Notes: generated by a model not told the origin, from the letters alone. DNA of 64,000 nt from Streptomyces sp. WMMC940 (GCF_027460265.1 NZ_JAPZBC010000001.1:6147001-6211000); one strand, 5' to 3'; positions 47,987 to 57,312 are shown, counted from the first letter of the stretch. A program made the numbers and translations.

Positions 47987-49186
47987 TCAGAGCAGTACGA
48001 ACTGCCCGCCCGGCCCCTCCTCGTGGTGGTCGAGCACGGAAGCGGGCGCCCGGGCGGCCGGCGGCACCCGGGGCACGCGCAGGTCGTGCCAGCCGGTACG
48101 GGCGATCTCCTCGCCCAATTCCTCACGTTCGCCGCGCAGTTGCCCGAGCAGCGCCAGCACCGTGACCAGCTCCAGCAGCTCCGAGGTCCACTCCTGCGGC
48201 CACACGGACGGACGGATCGCCCCGAGCGTCCCGGCCGCCGGCTCCGCGGTCCGCCGCGCGAACCAGTCCTCGAGCACCCGGACACCGCCCACCCGGAAGT
48301 CCCACGCCTCCGCCGGTACCGGTGCGATCCGTCCGCCGTCGAGCAGGAGGGCCTCCTCCTCCGCGTCGTACACCAGCGCCGCGGGACGGGCGGGTACCGC
48401 GGACCGGACGTACGGGCGCCGGCCGCCCGGCAGCCGCGGGCGCTCACCGTCCCGCACCCCCCTGAGCTGGATGCCGACGAGCTGCCGGCCGAGCTCCACC
48501 CCGCGCGCCCACACGCCGGGGTCCGCCGTGAACGGCACTTCGCAGCCCCGGGCCGCCGGCCGTCCCGCGGCGGCCACCCATGCGAGCACGTCCCCGGGCT
48601 CCGCCGCGTCCGGGAAGCGCTCCCGCAGCGCGGCCCGCAGCCCCGGTGCCAGGTTCGGCTCACATCCGGCCGGCCGCCGGTACAGGGGGCGTATGCGGCC
48701 GGGCCTCCCGGCGGAGCGGCCCTCGGGGAGGACGCCTGAGACCAGCACCGGGGGGCCGTCGTCGCCCGGGACGCGGCCCTGCTCCACCACGAAGAGCTGA
48801 CGGCCGTCGGCGACCCGCCACAGCTCGGGCCGCGCCACGTCGATCAGCCGATGGTCGGGGAGGATCCACTGCTCGTCGAACGGCCCGTGGACGATGCGCA
48901 CCGGCTCCGGGCAGCGTCCGTGCTCCTCGGCGAACGGTCCCGTCCCGGTGGCCTGCCCCGGCAGTGCTGCGACGGGTCGGCCCGGACCGCGGGCCCGGGT
49001 CTCCTCGAACAGGGCGGCCCGCTCCTCGCCCCCCGCCGCGACCAGGGCGTCCCAGCGGGCCCGCAGTGTCCGGGCGTCGGGCGCGACCACCCAGCCGCGA
49101 CCGAGCCGCAGCGGCCCTGTCGACCACGGCATGATCTCGTCCAGCGGCACGGCGGCGCCGCCGGCGCCGCCCCCCTGGCCGCTCAT
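47987..49186 (-). CDS. Orphan type ISP restriction-modification C-terminal domain protein
   Basis: 399 residues from ATG overlapping the GntR stop. The C-terminal two thirds follow the Type ISP C-terminal domain seen in many Streptomyces proteins: PFTADPGVWARGVELGRQLV, LPGGRRPYVRSAVPARPAAL, AEAWDFRVGGVRVLEDWFAR, SVWPQEWTSELLELVTVLALL. No helicase, nuclease or methyltransferase motif (NPPY, GxGK) is present, so it cannot be a complete restriction enzyme. The family name comes from similarity to the target-recognition end of LlaBIII-like enzymes. Here it is coupled to a regulator and follows hmgA. Function unknown; DNA or protein binding is a guess. Confidence 0.75.
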   Translation of the reverse strand: MSGQGGGAGGAAVPLDEIMPWSTGPLRLGRGWVVAPDARTLRARWDALVAAGGEERAALFEETRARGPGRPVAALPGQATGTGPFAEEHGRCPEPVRIVHGPFDEQWILPDHRLIDVARPELWRVADGRQLFVVEQGRVPGDDGPPVLVSGVLPEGRSAGRPGRIRPLYRRPAGCEPNLAPGLRAALRERFPDAAEPGDVLAWVAAAGRPAARGCEVPFTADPGVWARGVELGRQLVGIQLRGVRDGERPRLPGGRRPYVRSAVPARPAALVYDAEEEALLLDGGRIAPVPAEAWDFRVGGVRVLEDWFARRTAEPAAGTLGAIRPSVWPQEWTSELLELVTVLALLGQLRGEREELGEEIARTGWHDLRVPRVPPAARAPASVLDHHEEGPGGQFVLL

Positions 49187-49932
49187 TCCGCCTCGACGGT
49201 CACGGAGAACGAGAACCGGTCGCCCCGGTACCTGATCCGTGCCACGTCCACCACCCGCCCCTCCTCGTCGTACGTCACGCCCGTGTAGTGGAGGATGGGC
49301 GACAGCAGCGGCACCTGGAGGAGCTCCGCCGTCTCCGGGTCGGCGAGCCGGGCCTCCACCGTGTCCGTGATGCGGCTGATCCGTACCCCGACGGCGTCCC
49401 GCAACACCTTGGTCATCGGCCAGCGCTCCAGGTCCGCCACGTCCAGCCGGGCGGCGACGTCCGGACGTACCGCGTTCTCCGCCCAGTTCACGGGCTCCCC
49501 GCTGTCGCCGTCGCACCGCAGCCTGCGGTACGTGACGACCTCGTCCGTGTCCGGGAAGTACTCGGCGAGCCCGCCCGGCACCGGTTCCGGGGCGTGCCCG
49601 AGGACGGTCGTCAGCTCGCCGGACTGCTGGGCCACGATCGCGTCGATCGAGCCCAGCAGCCGCCGGGGCGCGCTGCGCCGGACCCCCGGTTCGATGAAGG
49701 TGCCGCGGCGCCGGTGCCGGCTGATGAGCCCTTCCGACTCCAGTTCCTTGAGTGCCTGCCGCATGGTCAGCACGCTCACCCCGTAGTGCTCGGCCAGCTG
49801 CTCCTCCGTCGGCAGGCGCAGCGGGTCGTGCGGTCTGCGGCCGAGTATCGAGGCACGCAGCGACTGCGAGACCTGGTACCACAGGGGCAGCTTGCGGTTC
49901 AGGACGAGCGAGTCGGGGGCGAAGGCGGTCAC
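49183..49932 (-). CDS. GntR family regulator with UTRA effector domain (HutC subfamily)
   Basis: 249 residues from GTG. The winged helix (1-80) reads PLWYQVSQSLRASILGR, LPTEEQLAEHYGVSVLTMRQ, ALKELESEGLISRHRRRGTF. The UTRA ligand domain (90-249) has VVTYRRLRCDGDSGEPVNWAEN and ILHYTGVTYDEEGRVVDVAR. It lies 24 bases after hmgA, so it is probably cotranscribed and may sense homogentisate or a related compound and act on the inverted repeat in the hmgA promoter. That link is inference. Overlaps the next gene by 4 bases. Confidence 0.88.
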   Translation of the reverse strand: MTAFAPDSLVLNRKLPLWYQVSQSLRASILGRRPHDPLRLPTEEQLAEHYGVSVLTMRQALKELESEGLISRHRRRGTFIEPGVRRSAPRRLLGSIDAIVAQQSGELTTVLGHAPEPVPGGLAEYFPDTDEVVTYRRLRCDGDSGEPVNWAENAVRPDVAARLDVADLERWPMTKVLRDAVGVRISRITDTVEARLADPETAELLQVPLLSPILHYTGVTYDEEGRVVDVARIRYRGDRFSFSVTVEAE

Positions 49933-49956
49933 GGCAACTCCGTATCAGATCCGGCC

Positions 49957-51285
49957 TCAGGACCGGAAGTGGCGCTCCAGACCCTGCCATACGTCGTCGT
50001 ACGCCCTCTGCAGGTGGTCCGCGTTCGCCGCCTGGGCGGTGGCGGTCACCGGCCAGCGGGTCTCGAACATGAACGCGAGCCCGTCCTCGATCCGCTGCGG
50101 CCTGAGCTCGGCGGCGCTCGCCTTGTCGAAGGTCTCCCGGTCGGGTCCGTGCGCCGACATCATGTTGTGCAGCGAACCGCCGCCCGGGACGAAGCCTCCC
50201 TTTCCGGCGGTCTTCGCGTCGTAGGCGCCCTCGATGAGGCCCATGTACTCGCTCATCACGTTGCGGTGGAAGTACGGGGGCCGGAAGGTGTCCTCGCCGA
50301 CGAGCCAGCGCGGCGCGAACACCACGAAGTCGACGCCGGCGAGCCCGGGGGTGTCGCTCGGTGAGGTGAGCACCGTGAAGATCGACGGATCGGGGTGGTC
50401 GTACGAGATCGTTCCCATCACGTTGAACGTCCGCAGGTCGTAGACGTAGGGCACATGGCTGCCGTGCCAGGCGACGACGTCGAGGGGCGAGTGGTCGTAG
50501 GTGGCGGTCCACAGATTGCCGCAGAACTTGCTGACGACCTCGACGTCGCCCTCGACGTCCTCGTACGCCGCGACCGGAACCCGGAAGTCGCGGGGGTTGG
50601 CCAGTCCGTTGGCGCCGATCGGGCCCAGCTCGGGCAGGGTGAAGGGCTGTCCGTAGTTCTCGCAGACATAGCCCCGGACGGAGCCGTCGAGCAGTTCCAC
50701 CCGGAAGCGCACGCCCCGGGGGACCAGCGCGACCTCACCGGGCTCCACGGACAGCAGGCCCAGCTCCGTGCGGAGCAGCAGACCGCCCTGCTCGGGCACG
50801 ATCAGCAGCTCGCCGTCGGCGTCGCTGAACACCCGCCGCTCCATGGACGCGTCGGCGTGGTAGAGGTGCACGGCCATGCCCGTGCGCTGGGCGACGTCAC
50901 CGTTCCCGCCGAGGGTCCACAGACCGGCCAGCCAGTCCGTGCCGGGCGCGGGCTCCGGCAGCGGGTCCCAGCGGAGCCGGTTCGGGTCCGGCACGGTCTC
51001 GGTGAACGGCGCGGTTCGCAGGGCGCCGTTGTCGGCCCGGACGAACGGGGGGTGGGCGGCGGACGGCCGGATGCGGTACAGCCACGAGCGCCGGTTGTGC
51101 GCGCGGGGCTCGGTGAACGCGCTGCCGCTCAGCTGCTCGGCGTAGAGCCCGAGGGGGGCGCGCTGCGGCGAGTTCCGTCCGAGCGGCAGGGCTCCCGGGA
51201 CGGCCTCCGAGCCGTGCTCATTGCCGAATCCCGACAGGTACTCCAGCCCTTCTGCCGTCTTCCTCGCCTGCTCGATACCGCTCAT
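49957..51285 (-). CDS. hmgA: Homogentisate 1,2-dioxygenase
   Basis: 442 residues from ATG ([24 protein letters not shown]) with GGAGAG seven bases upstream; a GTG two codons earlier is less likely. The sequence matches HmgA end to end: [10 protein letters not shown] near the start, [39 protein letters not shown], and in the C-terminal half the Fe(II) site: [18 protein letters not shown] (His and Glu) and the later His in [12 protein letters not shown]. It opens the ring of homogentisate to maleylacetoacetate in tyrosine and phenylalanine catabolism. No fahA or hpd is in the window. Confidence 0.96.
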   Translation of the reverse strand: MSGIEQARKTAEGLEYLSGFGNEHGSEAVPGALPLGRNSPQRAPLGLYAEQLSGSAFTEPRAHNRRSWLYRIRPSAAHPPFVRADNGALRTAPFTETVPDPNRLRWDPLPEPAPGTDWLAGLWTLGGNGDVAQRTGMAVHLYHADASMERRVFSDADGELLIVPEQGGLLLRTELGLLSVEPGEVALVPRGVRFRVELLDGSVRGYVCENYGQPFTLPELGPIGANGLANPRDFRVPVAAYEDVEGDVEVVSKFCGNLWTATYDHSPLDVVAWHGSHVPYVYDLRTFNVMGTISYDHPDPSIFTVLTSPSDTPGLAGVDFVVFAPRWLVGEDTFRPPYFHRNVMSEYMGLIEGAYDAKTAGKGGFVPGGGSLHNMMSAHGPDRETFDKASAAELRPQRIEDGLAFMFETRWPVTATAQAANADHLQRAYDDVWQGLERHFRS

Positions 51286-51311
51286 CCGCACTCTCCGATG
51301 CGTTCGGTCCA

Positions 51312-51341
51312 GGGAATCCTATGGTCGACAGTAGGATTCCC
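51312..51341. promoter_or_regulatory. Operator-like inverted repeat in the hmgA promoter
   Basis: GGGAATCCTA and TAGGATTCCC are perfect 10-base arms separated by ten bases, so the half-site centres are 20 bases apart (two helical turns). It lies 27-56 bases before the hmgA start. On the hmgA strand the proximal arm contains TAGGAT, a good -10 hexamer, so a bound repressor would block the promoter. Confidence 0.65.
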
Positions 51342-51472
51342 GGACGTCCCCAGTCAACGGCAGCGCCCGGCCCGCCGTGGCGCGGTCCCGGACCGGACGG
51401 CCGGGAGCCGCCCGGGCGCGGGCGGACGCCGGTCCGGGCCGGTGTGGACGAAACGCCCCTCCCCAACGTGCG

Positions 51473-51484
51473 TACCGGTCGGTA
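51473..51484. promoter_or_regulatory. Short TetR-like palindrome before the molybdopterin oxidoreductase
   Basis: TACCG-GT-CGGTA, inside GCGTACCGGTCGGTATGC, is a near-palindrome of the kind bound by TetR proteins. It lies ~50 bases before the oxidoreductase start and overlaps a TATGCT-like -10. No adjacent tetR gene is present. Confidence 0.35.
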
Positions 51485-51532
51485 TGCTCGCCGGTGCCCG
51501 TGCGTCATCGCCGCCGCCCCGGGGAGGGCCCC

Positions 51533-53773
51533 ATGCCAGGAACCGACGCCATCCGCACCGCCCTGCGGATCTGCCCGCTGTGCGAGGCCACCTGCGGACT
51601 GACCCTGACCGTCGAACGGGACGGTGCGGGGGAGCGGGTCGGCGCGGTCCGCGGGGACCGGGACGACGTCTTCAGCAAGGGGTTCATCTGTCCCAAGGGC
51701 GCCTCCTTCGGCGCGCTGGACTCCGATCCCGACCGGCTGCGGGTCCCGCTCGTGCGCGACGAGAACGGCGAACTGCGCGAGGCGGGCTGGGACGAGGCGT
51801 TCGACCTGATCGCCGCGCGGATACGACCGCTGATCGAGAAACACGGCCCGGACGCGGTGGGCGTCGTCCTCGGCAACCCGAACGTGCACACCATGGCCGG
51901 CGGGCTCTATCCGCCCGTGCTGCTGTCGACACTGCGCACCCGCAACCTCTTCACCGCAAGCACCCTCGACCAGATGCCCAAGCACGTCTCCAGCGGACTG
52001 CTCTTCGGCAACCCGGTCGCGATCCCCGTACCCGACCTGGACCGCACCGACCATCTGCTGCTCCTCGGCGCCAACCCGCTGGACTCCAACGGCAGCCTGT
52101 GCACCGCACCCGACTTCCCGGGCAGGCTCAAGGCGCTGCGCCGCCGCGGCGGCCGGCTCACCGTGGTGGACCCCCGCCGTACCCGCACCGCCCGGCTCGC
52201 CGACCGGCACGTGGCCATCCGGCCTGGTACGGACGCGCTGCTGCTCGCCGCACTCGTCCATGTGCTCTTCGAGGAAGGGCTCACCGATCCCGACCCGCTC
52301 GGCGGGCGGGTCGAGGGTGTGGACGAGGTGCGCGAGGCGGTACGGGACTTCACCCCCGAGGCCGTGGCGGCGGCCTGCGACCTGGACGCGGACGTCGTCC
52401 GCACCATCGCCCGCGAACTCGCCGCCGCGCCGACCGCCGCCGTGTACGGCCGCATCGGAAGCTGCACCGTCGAGCACGGCACCCTCGCCAGCTGGCTCGT
52501 CGACGTCCTCAACGTCCTCACCGGCAACCTCGACCGGCCCGGCGGGGTCCTCTTCCCACTCGCCGCGCACGACCGCGCACCCCGTCCCGCCACCGAACCG
52601 GCCCCGCCCGGGAAGGGCTTCGCCCTCGGCCGCTGGGCCAGCAGGGTCGCCGGCCACCCCGAGGCCAAGGGCGAACTGCCCATCGCCGCACTCCCCGAGG
52701 AGATCGAGACGCCCGGCGAGGGCCGGATCCGCGCCGTGATCACCATCGCCGCCAATCCCGTGCTGTCCGCGCCCGACGGCGACCGGCTGGACCGGGCGCT
52801 CGGCGCACTCGACCTCATGGTCAGCGTCGACCCCTACCTGAACGAGACCTCGCGCCACGCCGACGTCGTCCTGCCACCGCCGCCCCCGTCGCGCAGCGGG
52901 CACTACGACTTCTCGTTCAACGGACTCGCCGTGCGCAACCAGGCCCGCTACACCCCTCCCGCCGTCCCGCTCGACGAGGGCGCGCCGGACGAGTGCGAGA
53001 TCCACGCCCGGCTGATCCTGGCGGTGGGCGGTATGCACGGGGCCGACCCGTCCACGGTCGACGACATGGTCATATCGGCCTCCCTCGGCAGGGCCGTCGC
53101 CGATCCCCGTTCGCCGGTGCACGGCCAGGACGCGGGGGAGCTCGCGGGTCGGCTCAGCGGCCGCAGCGGCCCGGAGCGGCGCCTCGACATGATGCTGCGT
53201 CTAGGACCGTACGACCTCACCCTCGACGATCTGCTCGCGCACCCGCACGGCATCGACCTCGGGCCGCTGAGGCCGCGGCTGGCCCAGGTGCTCAGGACCC
53301 GCAGCGGGCGCGTCGAACTGCTGCCCGGCCCCATCGCGGAAGACCTGCCGCGGCTGCGGCAGGCGCTCGGGGCCCGGGACGACCGGCTGGTGCTCGTCGG
53401 CCGCCGTCATCTGCGCTCCAACAACAGCTGGATGCACAACGTCCCGGCCCTCAACGGGGGTTCGAACCGCTGCACCCTCCAGGTCCATCCCGACGACGCC
53501 GCCCGGCTGGGGCTGGCGGACGGCGCCCTCGCCCGGATCAAGGCGGCCGGGGGGGAGCTGGAGGCCCCGGTCGAGATCACCGGCGATGTGCGCACGGGGG
53601 TGGTGAGCCTCCCGCACGGCTGGGGGCACGACCGCCCGGGCACCCGGATGCGGGTGGCGGCGGCCCGTCCGGGCGTCAACGTCAACCAGCTGCTCGACGG
53701 CTCGCTGCTCGACCCGCTCTCCGGCACCGCCGTGCTCAACGGCTTTCCCGTGGAGGTGGCGCCGGCCCACTGA
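51533..53773 (+). CDS. Molybdopterin (bis-MGD) oxidoreductase, formate dehydrogenase/nitrate reductase family
   Basis: 746 residues from ATG after GGGGAGGG; upstream frame rejected. The N-terminal [4Fe-4S] motif is CPLCEATCG with the fourth Cys in FICPKGASFG. The bis-MGD binding core follows: LLLLGANPLDSNGSL, VVDPRRTRTARLADRHV, RPGTDALLLAALVHVL and a C-terminal MopB domain with RSNNSWMHNVPALN, VSLPHGWGHD and NVNQLLDGSLLDPLSG. The residue region that ligates Mo (LFTASTLDQMPKH) has Ser/Asp and no Cys or Sec, so it is not a standard formate dehydrogenase. Substrate is unknown. No dedicated electron-transfer subunit is adjacent; an external ferredoxin may serve. Confidence 0.88.
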   Translation: MPGTDAIRTALRICPLCEATCGLTLTVERDGAGERVGAVRGDRDDVFSKGFICPKGASFGALDSDPDRLRVPLVRDENGELREAGWDEAFDLIAARIRPLIEKHGPDAVGVVLGNPNVHTMAGGLYPPVLLSTLRTRNLFTASTLDQMPKHVSSGLLFGNPVAIPVPDLDRTDHLLLLGANPLDSNGSLCTAPDFPGRLKALRRRGGRLTVVDPRRTRTARLADRHVAIRPGTDALLLAALVHVLFEEGLTDPDPLGGRVEGVDEVREAVRDFTPEAVAAACDLDADVVRTIARELAAAPTAAVYGRIGSCTVEHGTLASWLVDVLNVLTGNLDRPGGVLFPLAAHDRAPRPATEPAPPGKGFALGRWASRVAGHPEAKGELPIAALPEEIETPGEGRIRAVITIAANPVLSAPDGDRLDRALGALDLMVSVDPYLNETSRHADVVLPPPPPSRSGHYDFSFNGLAVRNQARYTPPAVPLDEGAPDECEIHARLILAVGGMHGADPSTVDDMVISASLGRAVADPRSPVHGQDAGELAGRLSGRSGPERRLDMMLRLGPYDLTLDDLLAHPHGIDLGPLRPRLAQVLRTRSGRVELLPGPIAEDLPRLRQALGARDDRLVLVGRRHLRSNNSWMHNVPALNGGSNRCTLQVHPDDAARLGLADGALARIKAAGGELEAPVEITGDVRTGVVSLPHGWGHDRPGTRMRVAAARPGVNVNQLLDGSLLDPLSGTAVLNGFPVEVAPAH

Positions 53774-53774
53774 G

Positions 53775-53809
53775 GTCCCGCGGGGCGGGACGGGCGGTCC
53801 TCGCCGCCC
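53775..53809. terminator. Two adjacent small hairpins after the oxidoreductase gene
   Basis: GTCCCGC-GGG-GCGGGAC (53775-53791) is followed at once by GGGCGG-N6-CCGCCC (53792-53809), starting two bases after the stop codon. Probable terminator. The rest of the gap to 54087 shows no gene and must contain the next promoter. Confidence 0.55.
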
Positions 53810-54087
53810 GTGGTCCCCGCACCGGTCTTGCGCCGGGCTCTGCGCCCGTCGGTCACTCGTCGACACCTTGTTGACGCGCAGCGCCGGCACCTGGCGTCGT
53901 CCGGACCGCCGGCTCCACCGGTGGTCGAGGGCGAACGCGGGGTGCTGCCCCATCCCTCGCTCCCCGTCCGCAGGGAACAGCGACCTTCGGGCAAAGGGCG
54001 GAACCGAGCTGAACGCGCGGAGGACCCGCTGCGTACTAGTGGGCACCCGGGGATTCGAGCGTCTGTGCCTCAACGACAGGAGCGGCA

Positions 54088-54435
54088 ATGACTGATGGTG
54101 ACGGGCCGATCATGAAGGGACTCCCGGACGGCGGGGCCGAGCTGTCCGTGGTGCTCAGGCTGCGGTGGGAGGACGTGGCCGCGCTCGGCCGCGAGGCCAG
54201 CCGGCTCGCGGAGCAGCGCGGGGCGCCGGTGACTCTCGACGAGGCGGCCAGTCACCGGCTGCGCACCTGGTCGTCGGTGGCCAAGTCCCCGGAGCAGAAG
54301 GCCCAGTCCGCGCCGGCGGCGATCAGCGGGGGTCAGCAGGTCGACCGCGGCCGTGCCCAGGTCGCGTCCATCTCCCCGCCGTCCGCCCGCCCGCCGCAGC
54401 CCTCCCCGACGGCGCTCGGTCAGACCCCGGCCTGA
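54088..54435 (+). CDS. Small conserved hypothetical protein
   Basis: 115 residues from ATG (MTDGDGPIMKGLPDGG) with AGGAG upstream. The first ~70 residues look structured (ELSVVLRLRWEDVAALGREA, VTLDEAASHRLRTW); the rest is a Pro/Ser/Ala-rich tail. No membrane segment. Function unknown. Stands alone between a terminator and the aldehyde dehydrogenase promoter. Confidence 0.65.
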   Translation: MTDGDGPIMKGLPDGGAELSVVLRLRWEDVAALGREASRLAEQRGAPVTLDEAASHRLRTWSSVAKSPEQKAQSAPAAISGGQQVDRGRAQVASISPPSARPPQPSPTALGQTPA

Positions 54436-54783
54436 GCGCCCCCGCGGTGCGGGGCACCCCCCATCCCCCGCAACCGCGGGCCGGACGCCGGACCGCCGGC
54501 CGGGCCCGGGGTCCCGGCGCGTCCGGCTTCCGGTGACGTACCCCCGACATCCGACCCGCTCGTCGCCTGGCCGCCGGCCCCGGTCCGCCGTGCACCGCCA
54601 CCGGGGGCGAGGCGGGGTGACCGGCCGGCCCGGTACCGTCACTCCCGGCTCCCGGCTCCCGGCTTGCGGAGTGGGCGGTGGGGGAGAATCACATCCCCCC
54701 GCGCCCGACCGCCCTGGCGCCGAAAAACTAACACCGCTAGTTTGGGTCGCGGTCAGCTCTTGCCGTGCCCGAAGGAGTAGCGG
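54436..54783. other. Gene-free stretch with the aldehyde dehydrogenase promoter
   Basis: 348 bases; no gene supported. A CTCCCGG triplet repeat lies near 54644-54663. The TetR operator at 54726 and the local A/T patch CGAAAAACTAACACC mark the promoter. Confidence 0.5.
54726..54742. promoter_or_regulatory. TetR operator A, copy upstream of aldehyde dehydrogenase
   Basis: AACTAACACCGCTAGTT is a pseudo-palindrome (AACTA...TAGTT). It matches 16 of 17 bases with the reverse complement of the site at 60244 in the tetR/acyl-CoA dehydrogenase promoter. The shared rare A/T-rich sequence in this GC-rich DNA strongly suggests one regulator, most simply the TetR at 59537. Confidence 0.75.
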
Positions 54784-56175
54784 ATGAAGGCCCACGACGG
54801 GATGTACATCGGCGGGGCGTGGCGCCCCGCCGCCGGTGCCGACTCCATCGCGGTGGTCGATCCCGCGGACGAGCAGATCATCGCCCATGTCCCGGCCGGC
54901 ACGCCGGAGGACGTCGATGCGGCGGTGCGTGCCGCCCGTGACGCCTTCCCCGGCTGGGCCGCCACCGCGCCCGCCGAGCGTGCCGGGCACATCGCGGCGC
55001 TCCGCGACGTGCTCGCCGCCCGCAAGGACGAGATCGCCGCGACCGTCACCGCCGAGCTCGGCGCCCCGACCAGGCTCGCCGAGACCGTCCACGCCGGTCT
55101 GCCGGTCCTCGTCGCCGGTTCGTACGCCGAGCTCGCCGCCTCGTACGACTTCGAGGAGAAGATCGGCAACTCCACCGTGCTGCACGAGCCGGTCGGCGTC
55201 GTCGGCGCGATCACCCCGTGGAACTACCCGCTCCACCAGATCGTCGCCAAGGCCGCGCCCGCCCTCGCCGCCGGCTGCACCGTGGTGCTCAAGCCCGCCG
55301 AGGACACTCCGCTCACCGCCCAGCTCTTCGCCGAGGCCGTTCACGAGGCCGGGCTCCCGGCCGGTGTGTTCAACCTCGTCACCGGCCTCGGGCCGGTCGC
55401 CGGCCAGGCCCTCGCCGAGCACCCCGGCGTGGACCTGGTCTCCTTCACCGGCTCCACCGCCGTCGGCCGCCGCATCGGCGCGACCGCGGGCGGCGCGGTC
55501 AAGCGCGTCGCGCTGGAACTCGGCGGCAAGTCCGCCAATGTGATCCTCCCCGGCGCCGATCTCGCCCGCGCCGTGAACGCCGGGATCGCGAACGTCATGT
55601 CCAACTCCGGCCAGACGTGCAGCGCCTGGACCCGCATGCTGGTGCACAGGGACCGGTACGAGGAGGCAGTGGCCCTGGCCGCCGAATCCGTCGCCAAGTA
55701 CGTCCCCGGCGACCGCCTCGGCCCGCTCGTCAGCGACCGGCAGCGGGAACGCGTCCGCGGCTTCATCGAGCGCGGCCTCGCCGAGGGCGCCCGGCTCGTC
55801 GCCGGCGGCCCGGAGGCCCCGCGCGAGAAGGGCTACTACGTCTCGCCGACCGTCTTCGCCGACGTCACCCCGGAGATGACCATCGCGCAGGAGGAGATCT
55901 TCGGCCCGGTCGTCTCGCTCATGGAGTACGAGGACGTGGACGACGCCCTGCGGATCGCCAACGGCACGGTCTACGGGCTCGCGGGCGCCGTATGGGGCGA
56001 GCAGGACGAGGCCGTCGCCTTCGCCCGCCGGATGGACACCGGCCAGGTCGACATCAACGGCGGCCGTTTCAACCCACTGGCACCCTTCGGCGGGTACAAG
56101 CAGTCGGGCGTGGGCCGTGAACTCGGCGCGCACGGCCTCACCGAGTACCTGCACACCAAGTCCCTGCAGTTCTGA
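54784..56175 (+). CDS. NAD(P)-dependent aldehyde dehydrogenase
   Basis: 463 residues from ATG (MKAHDGMYIGGAWRPA). Standard ALDH layout: ITPWNYPLHQIVAKAAPALAAG, KPAEDTPLTA, FTGSTAVGRRI (cofactor site), general base Glu in LELGGKSANVI, nucleophile Cys in NSGQTCSAWTR, QEEIFGPVVSLMEY and GGYKQSGVGRELG at the end. It oxidises an aldehyde to the acid. It is followed 17 bases later by a zinc alcohol dehydrogenase, so the pair would take an alcohol through aldehyde to acid, feeding acyl-CoA metabolism. Control by the TetR operator is inferred. Confidence 0.93.
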   Translation: MKAHDGMYIGGAWRPAAGADSIAVVDPADEQIIAHVPAGTPEDVDAAVRAARDAFPGWAATAPAERAGHIAALRDVLAARKDEIAATVTAELGAPTRLAETVHAGLPVLVAGSYAELAASYDFEEKIGNSTVLHEPVGVVGAITPWNYPLHQIVAKAAPALAAGCTVVLKPAEDTPLTAQLFAEAVHEAGLPAGVFNLVTGLGPVAGQALAEHPGVDLVSFTGSTAVGRRIGATAGGAVKRVALELGGKSANVILPGADLARAVNAGIANVMSNSGQTCSAWTRMLVHRDRYEEAVALAAESVAKYVPGDRLGPLVSDRQRERVRGFIERGLAEGARLVAGGPEAPREKGYYVSPTVFADVTPEMTIAQEEIFGPVVSLMEYEDVDDALRIANGTVYGLAGAVWGEQDEAVAFARRMDTGQVDINGGRFNPLAPFGGYKQSGVGRELGAHGLTEYLHTKSLQF

Positions 56176-56192
56176 ACCGGGAGACAACCACC

Positions 56193-57275
56193 GTGGTCCG
56201 CGCCGCAGTCCTGCCCGCCGTCGGCTCCGCCCTGGAGATCACCGGCATCCGCCTCCCCGAGCCGGGTCCCGGCCGCGTGAGGGTCCGCCTCGCCGCCGCC
56301 GGGGTCTGCCACTCCGATCTGTCCCTGTCCGACGGCACCATGCAGGTGCCGGTCCCCGCCGTTCTCGGGCACGAGGGCGCGGGCACGGTCGTCTCCGTCG
56401 GCGAGGGCGTCACCCATGTCGCCCCCGGCGACGCGGTGGTGCTCAACTGGGCGCCGTCCTGCGGGCGTTGCCACCACTGCTCCATCGGCGAGGTGTGGCT
56501 CTGCGCCGGTGCGCTCAAGGGCGCCGGCGCCGTCCACGCCGTCACCGAGGACGGCACCGAACTGCACCCCGGGCTCAACGTCGCCGCCTTCGCGGAGGAG
56601 ACCGTCGTCGCGGCGAACTGTGTGCTGCCGCTCCCGGAGGGCGTGCCGCTCACCGATGCCGCGCTGCTCGGCTGCGCGGTCCTCACCGGCTACGGCGCGG
56701 TCCACCACTCGGCCCGGGTCCGGGAGGGGGAGTCCGTCGTCGTCCTCGGGGCCGGCGGGGTCGGCCTCGCCACCGTCCAGGCGGCCCGGATCGCCGGCGC
56801 CTCGAGGATCGTCGCCGTGGACGTGTCGCCGGGGAAGGCGGAACTCGCCCTCGCCGCCGGGGCCACCGACTTCGTCGTCGCCTCGGAGAACACCGCCCGC
56901 GAGGTCCGCGGGCTGACCGGCGGGCAGGGCGCCGACGTGGCCGTGGAGTGCGTGGGCCGCGCCGTGACGATCCGCGCCGCCTGGGACTCCACCCGGCGGG
57001 GCGGGCGGACCACGGTGGTCGGCATCGGCGGCCGGGACCAGCAGGTCACCTTCCACGCCCTGGAGCTGTTCCACTGGGGACGTACGCTCTCCGGCTGCGT
57101 CTACGGCAATTCCGACCCGGCCCGGGACATCCCCGTGCTCGCAGAGCACATCCGGGCCGGCCGGCTGGACCTGAGCGCCCTCATCACCGAGCGGATCGGC
57201 CTCGACGGCATCCCGGCCGCCTTCGAGAACATGCTCGCGGGCAAGGGCGGCAGAGCGCTCGTCGTCTTCCCGTAG
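56193..57275 (+). CDS. Zinc-dependent alcohol dehydrogenase (MDR family)
   Basis: 360 residues from GTG. Catalytic zinc ligands: Cys in GVCHSDLSL, His-Glu in LGHEGAGTVV, and a later Cys in LLGCAVLTGYGA. Structural zinc loop: SCGRCHHCSIGEVWLC. The NAD-binding GxGGxG is VLGAGGVGLATVQ. It resembles class III/benzyl-alcohol type dehydrogenases of mycobacteria and streptomycetes, which may use mycothiol or aryl/alkyl alcohols. Operon partner of the aldehyde dehydrogenase. Confidence 0.92.
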   Translation: MVRAAVLPAVGSALEITGIRLPEPGPGRVRVRLAAAGVCHSDLSLSDGTMQVPVPAVLGHEGAGTVVSVGEGVTHVAPGDAVVLNWAPSCGRCHHCSIGEVWLCAGALKGAGAVHAVTEDGTELHPGLNVAAFAEETVVAANCVLPLPEGVPLTDAALLGCAVLTGYGAVHHSARVREGESVVVLGAGGVGLATVQAARIAGASRIVAVDVSPGKAELALAAGATDFVVASENTAREVRGLTGGQGADVAVECVGRAVTIRAAWDSTRRGGRTTVVGIGGRDQQVTFHALELFHWGRTLSGCVYGNSDPARDIPVLAEHIRAGRLDLSALITERIGLDGIPAAFENMLAGKGGRALVVFP

Positions 57276-57312
57276 GCGAACCCCCGCAGGCGAATCGCCC
57301 GGGGGGTGTCCG

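Noticed and set aside
47987..49186. A functional restriction-modification system
   Set aside because: No methyltransferase, helicase or nuclease motifs in the protein or in adjacent genes.
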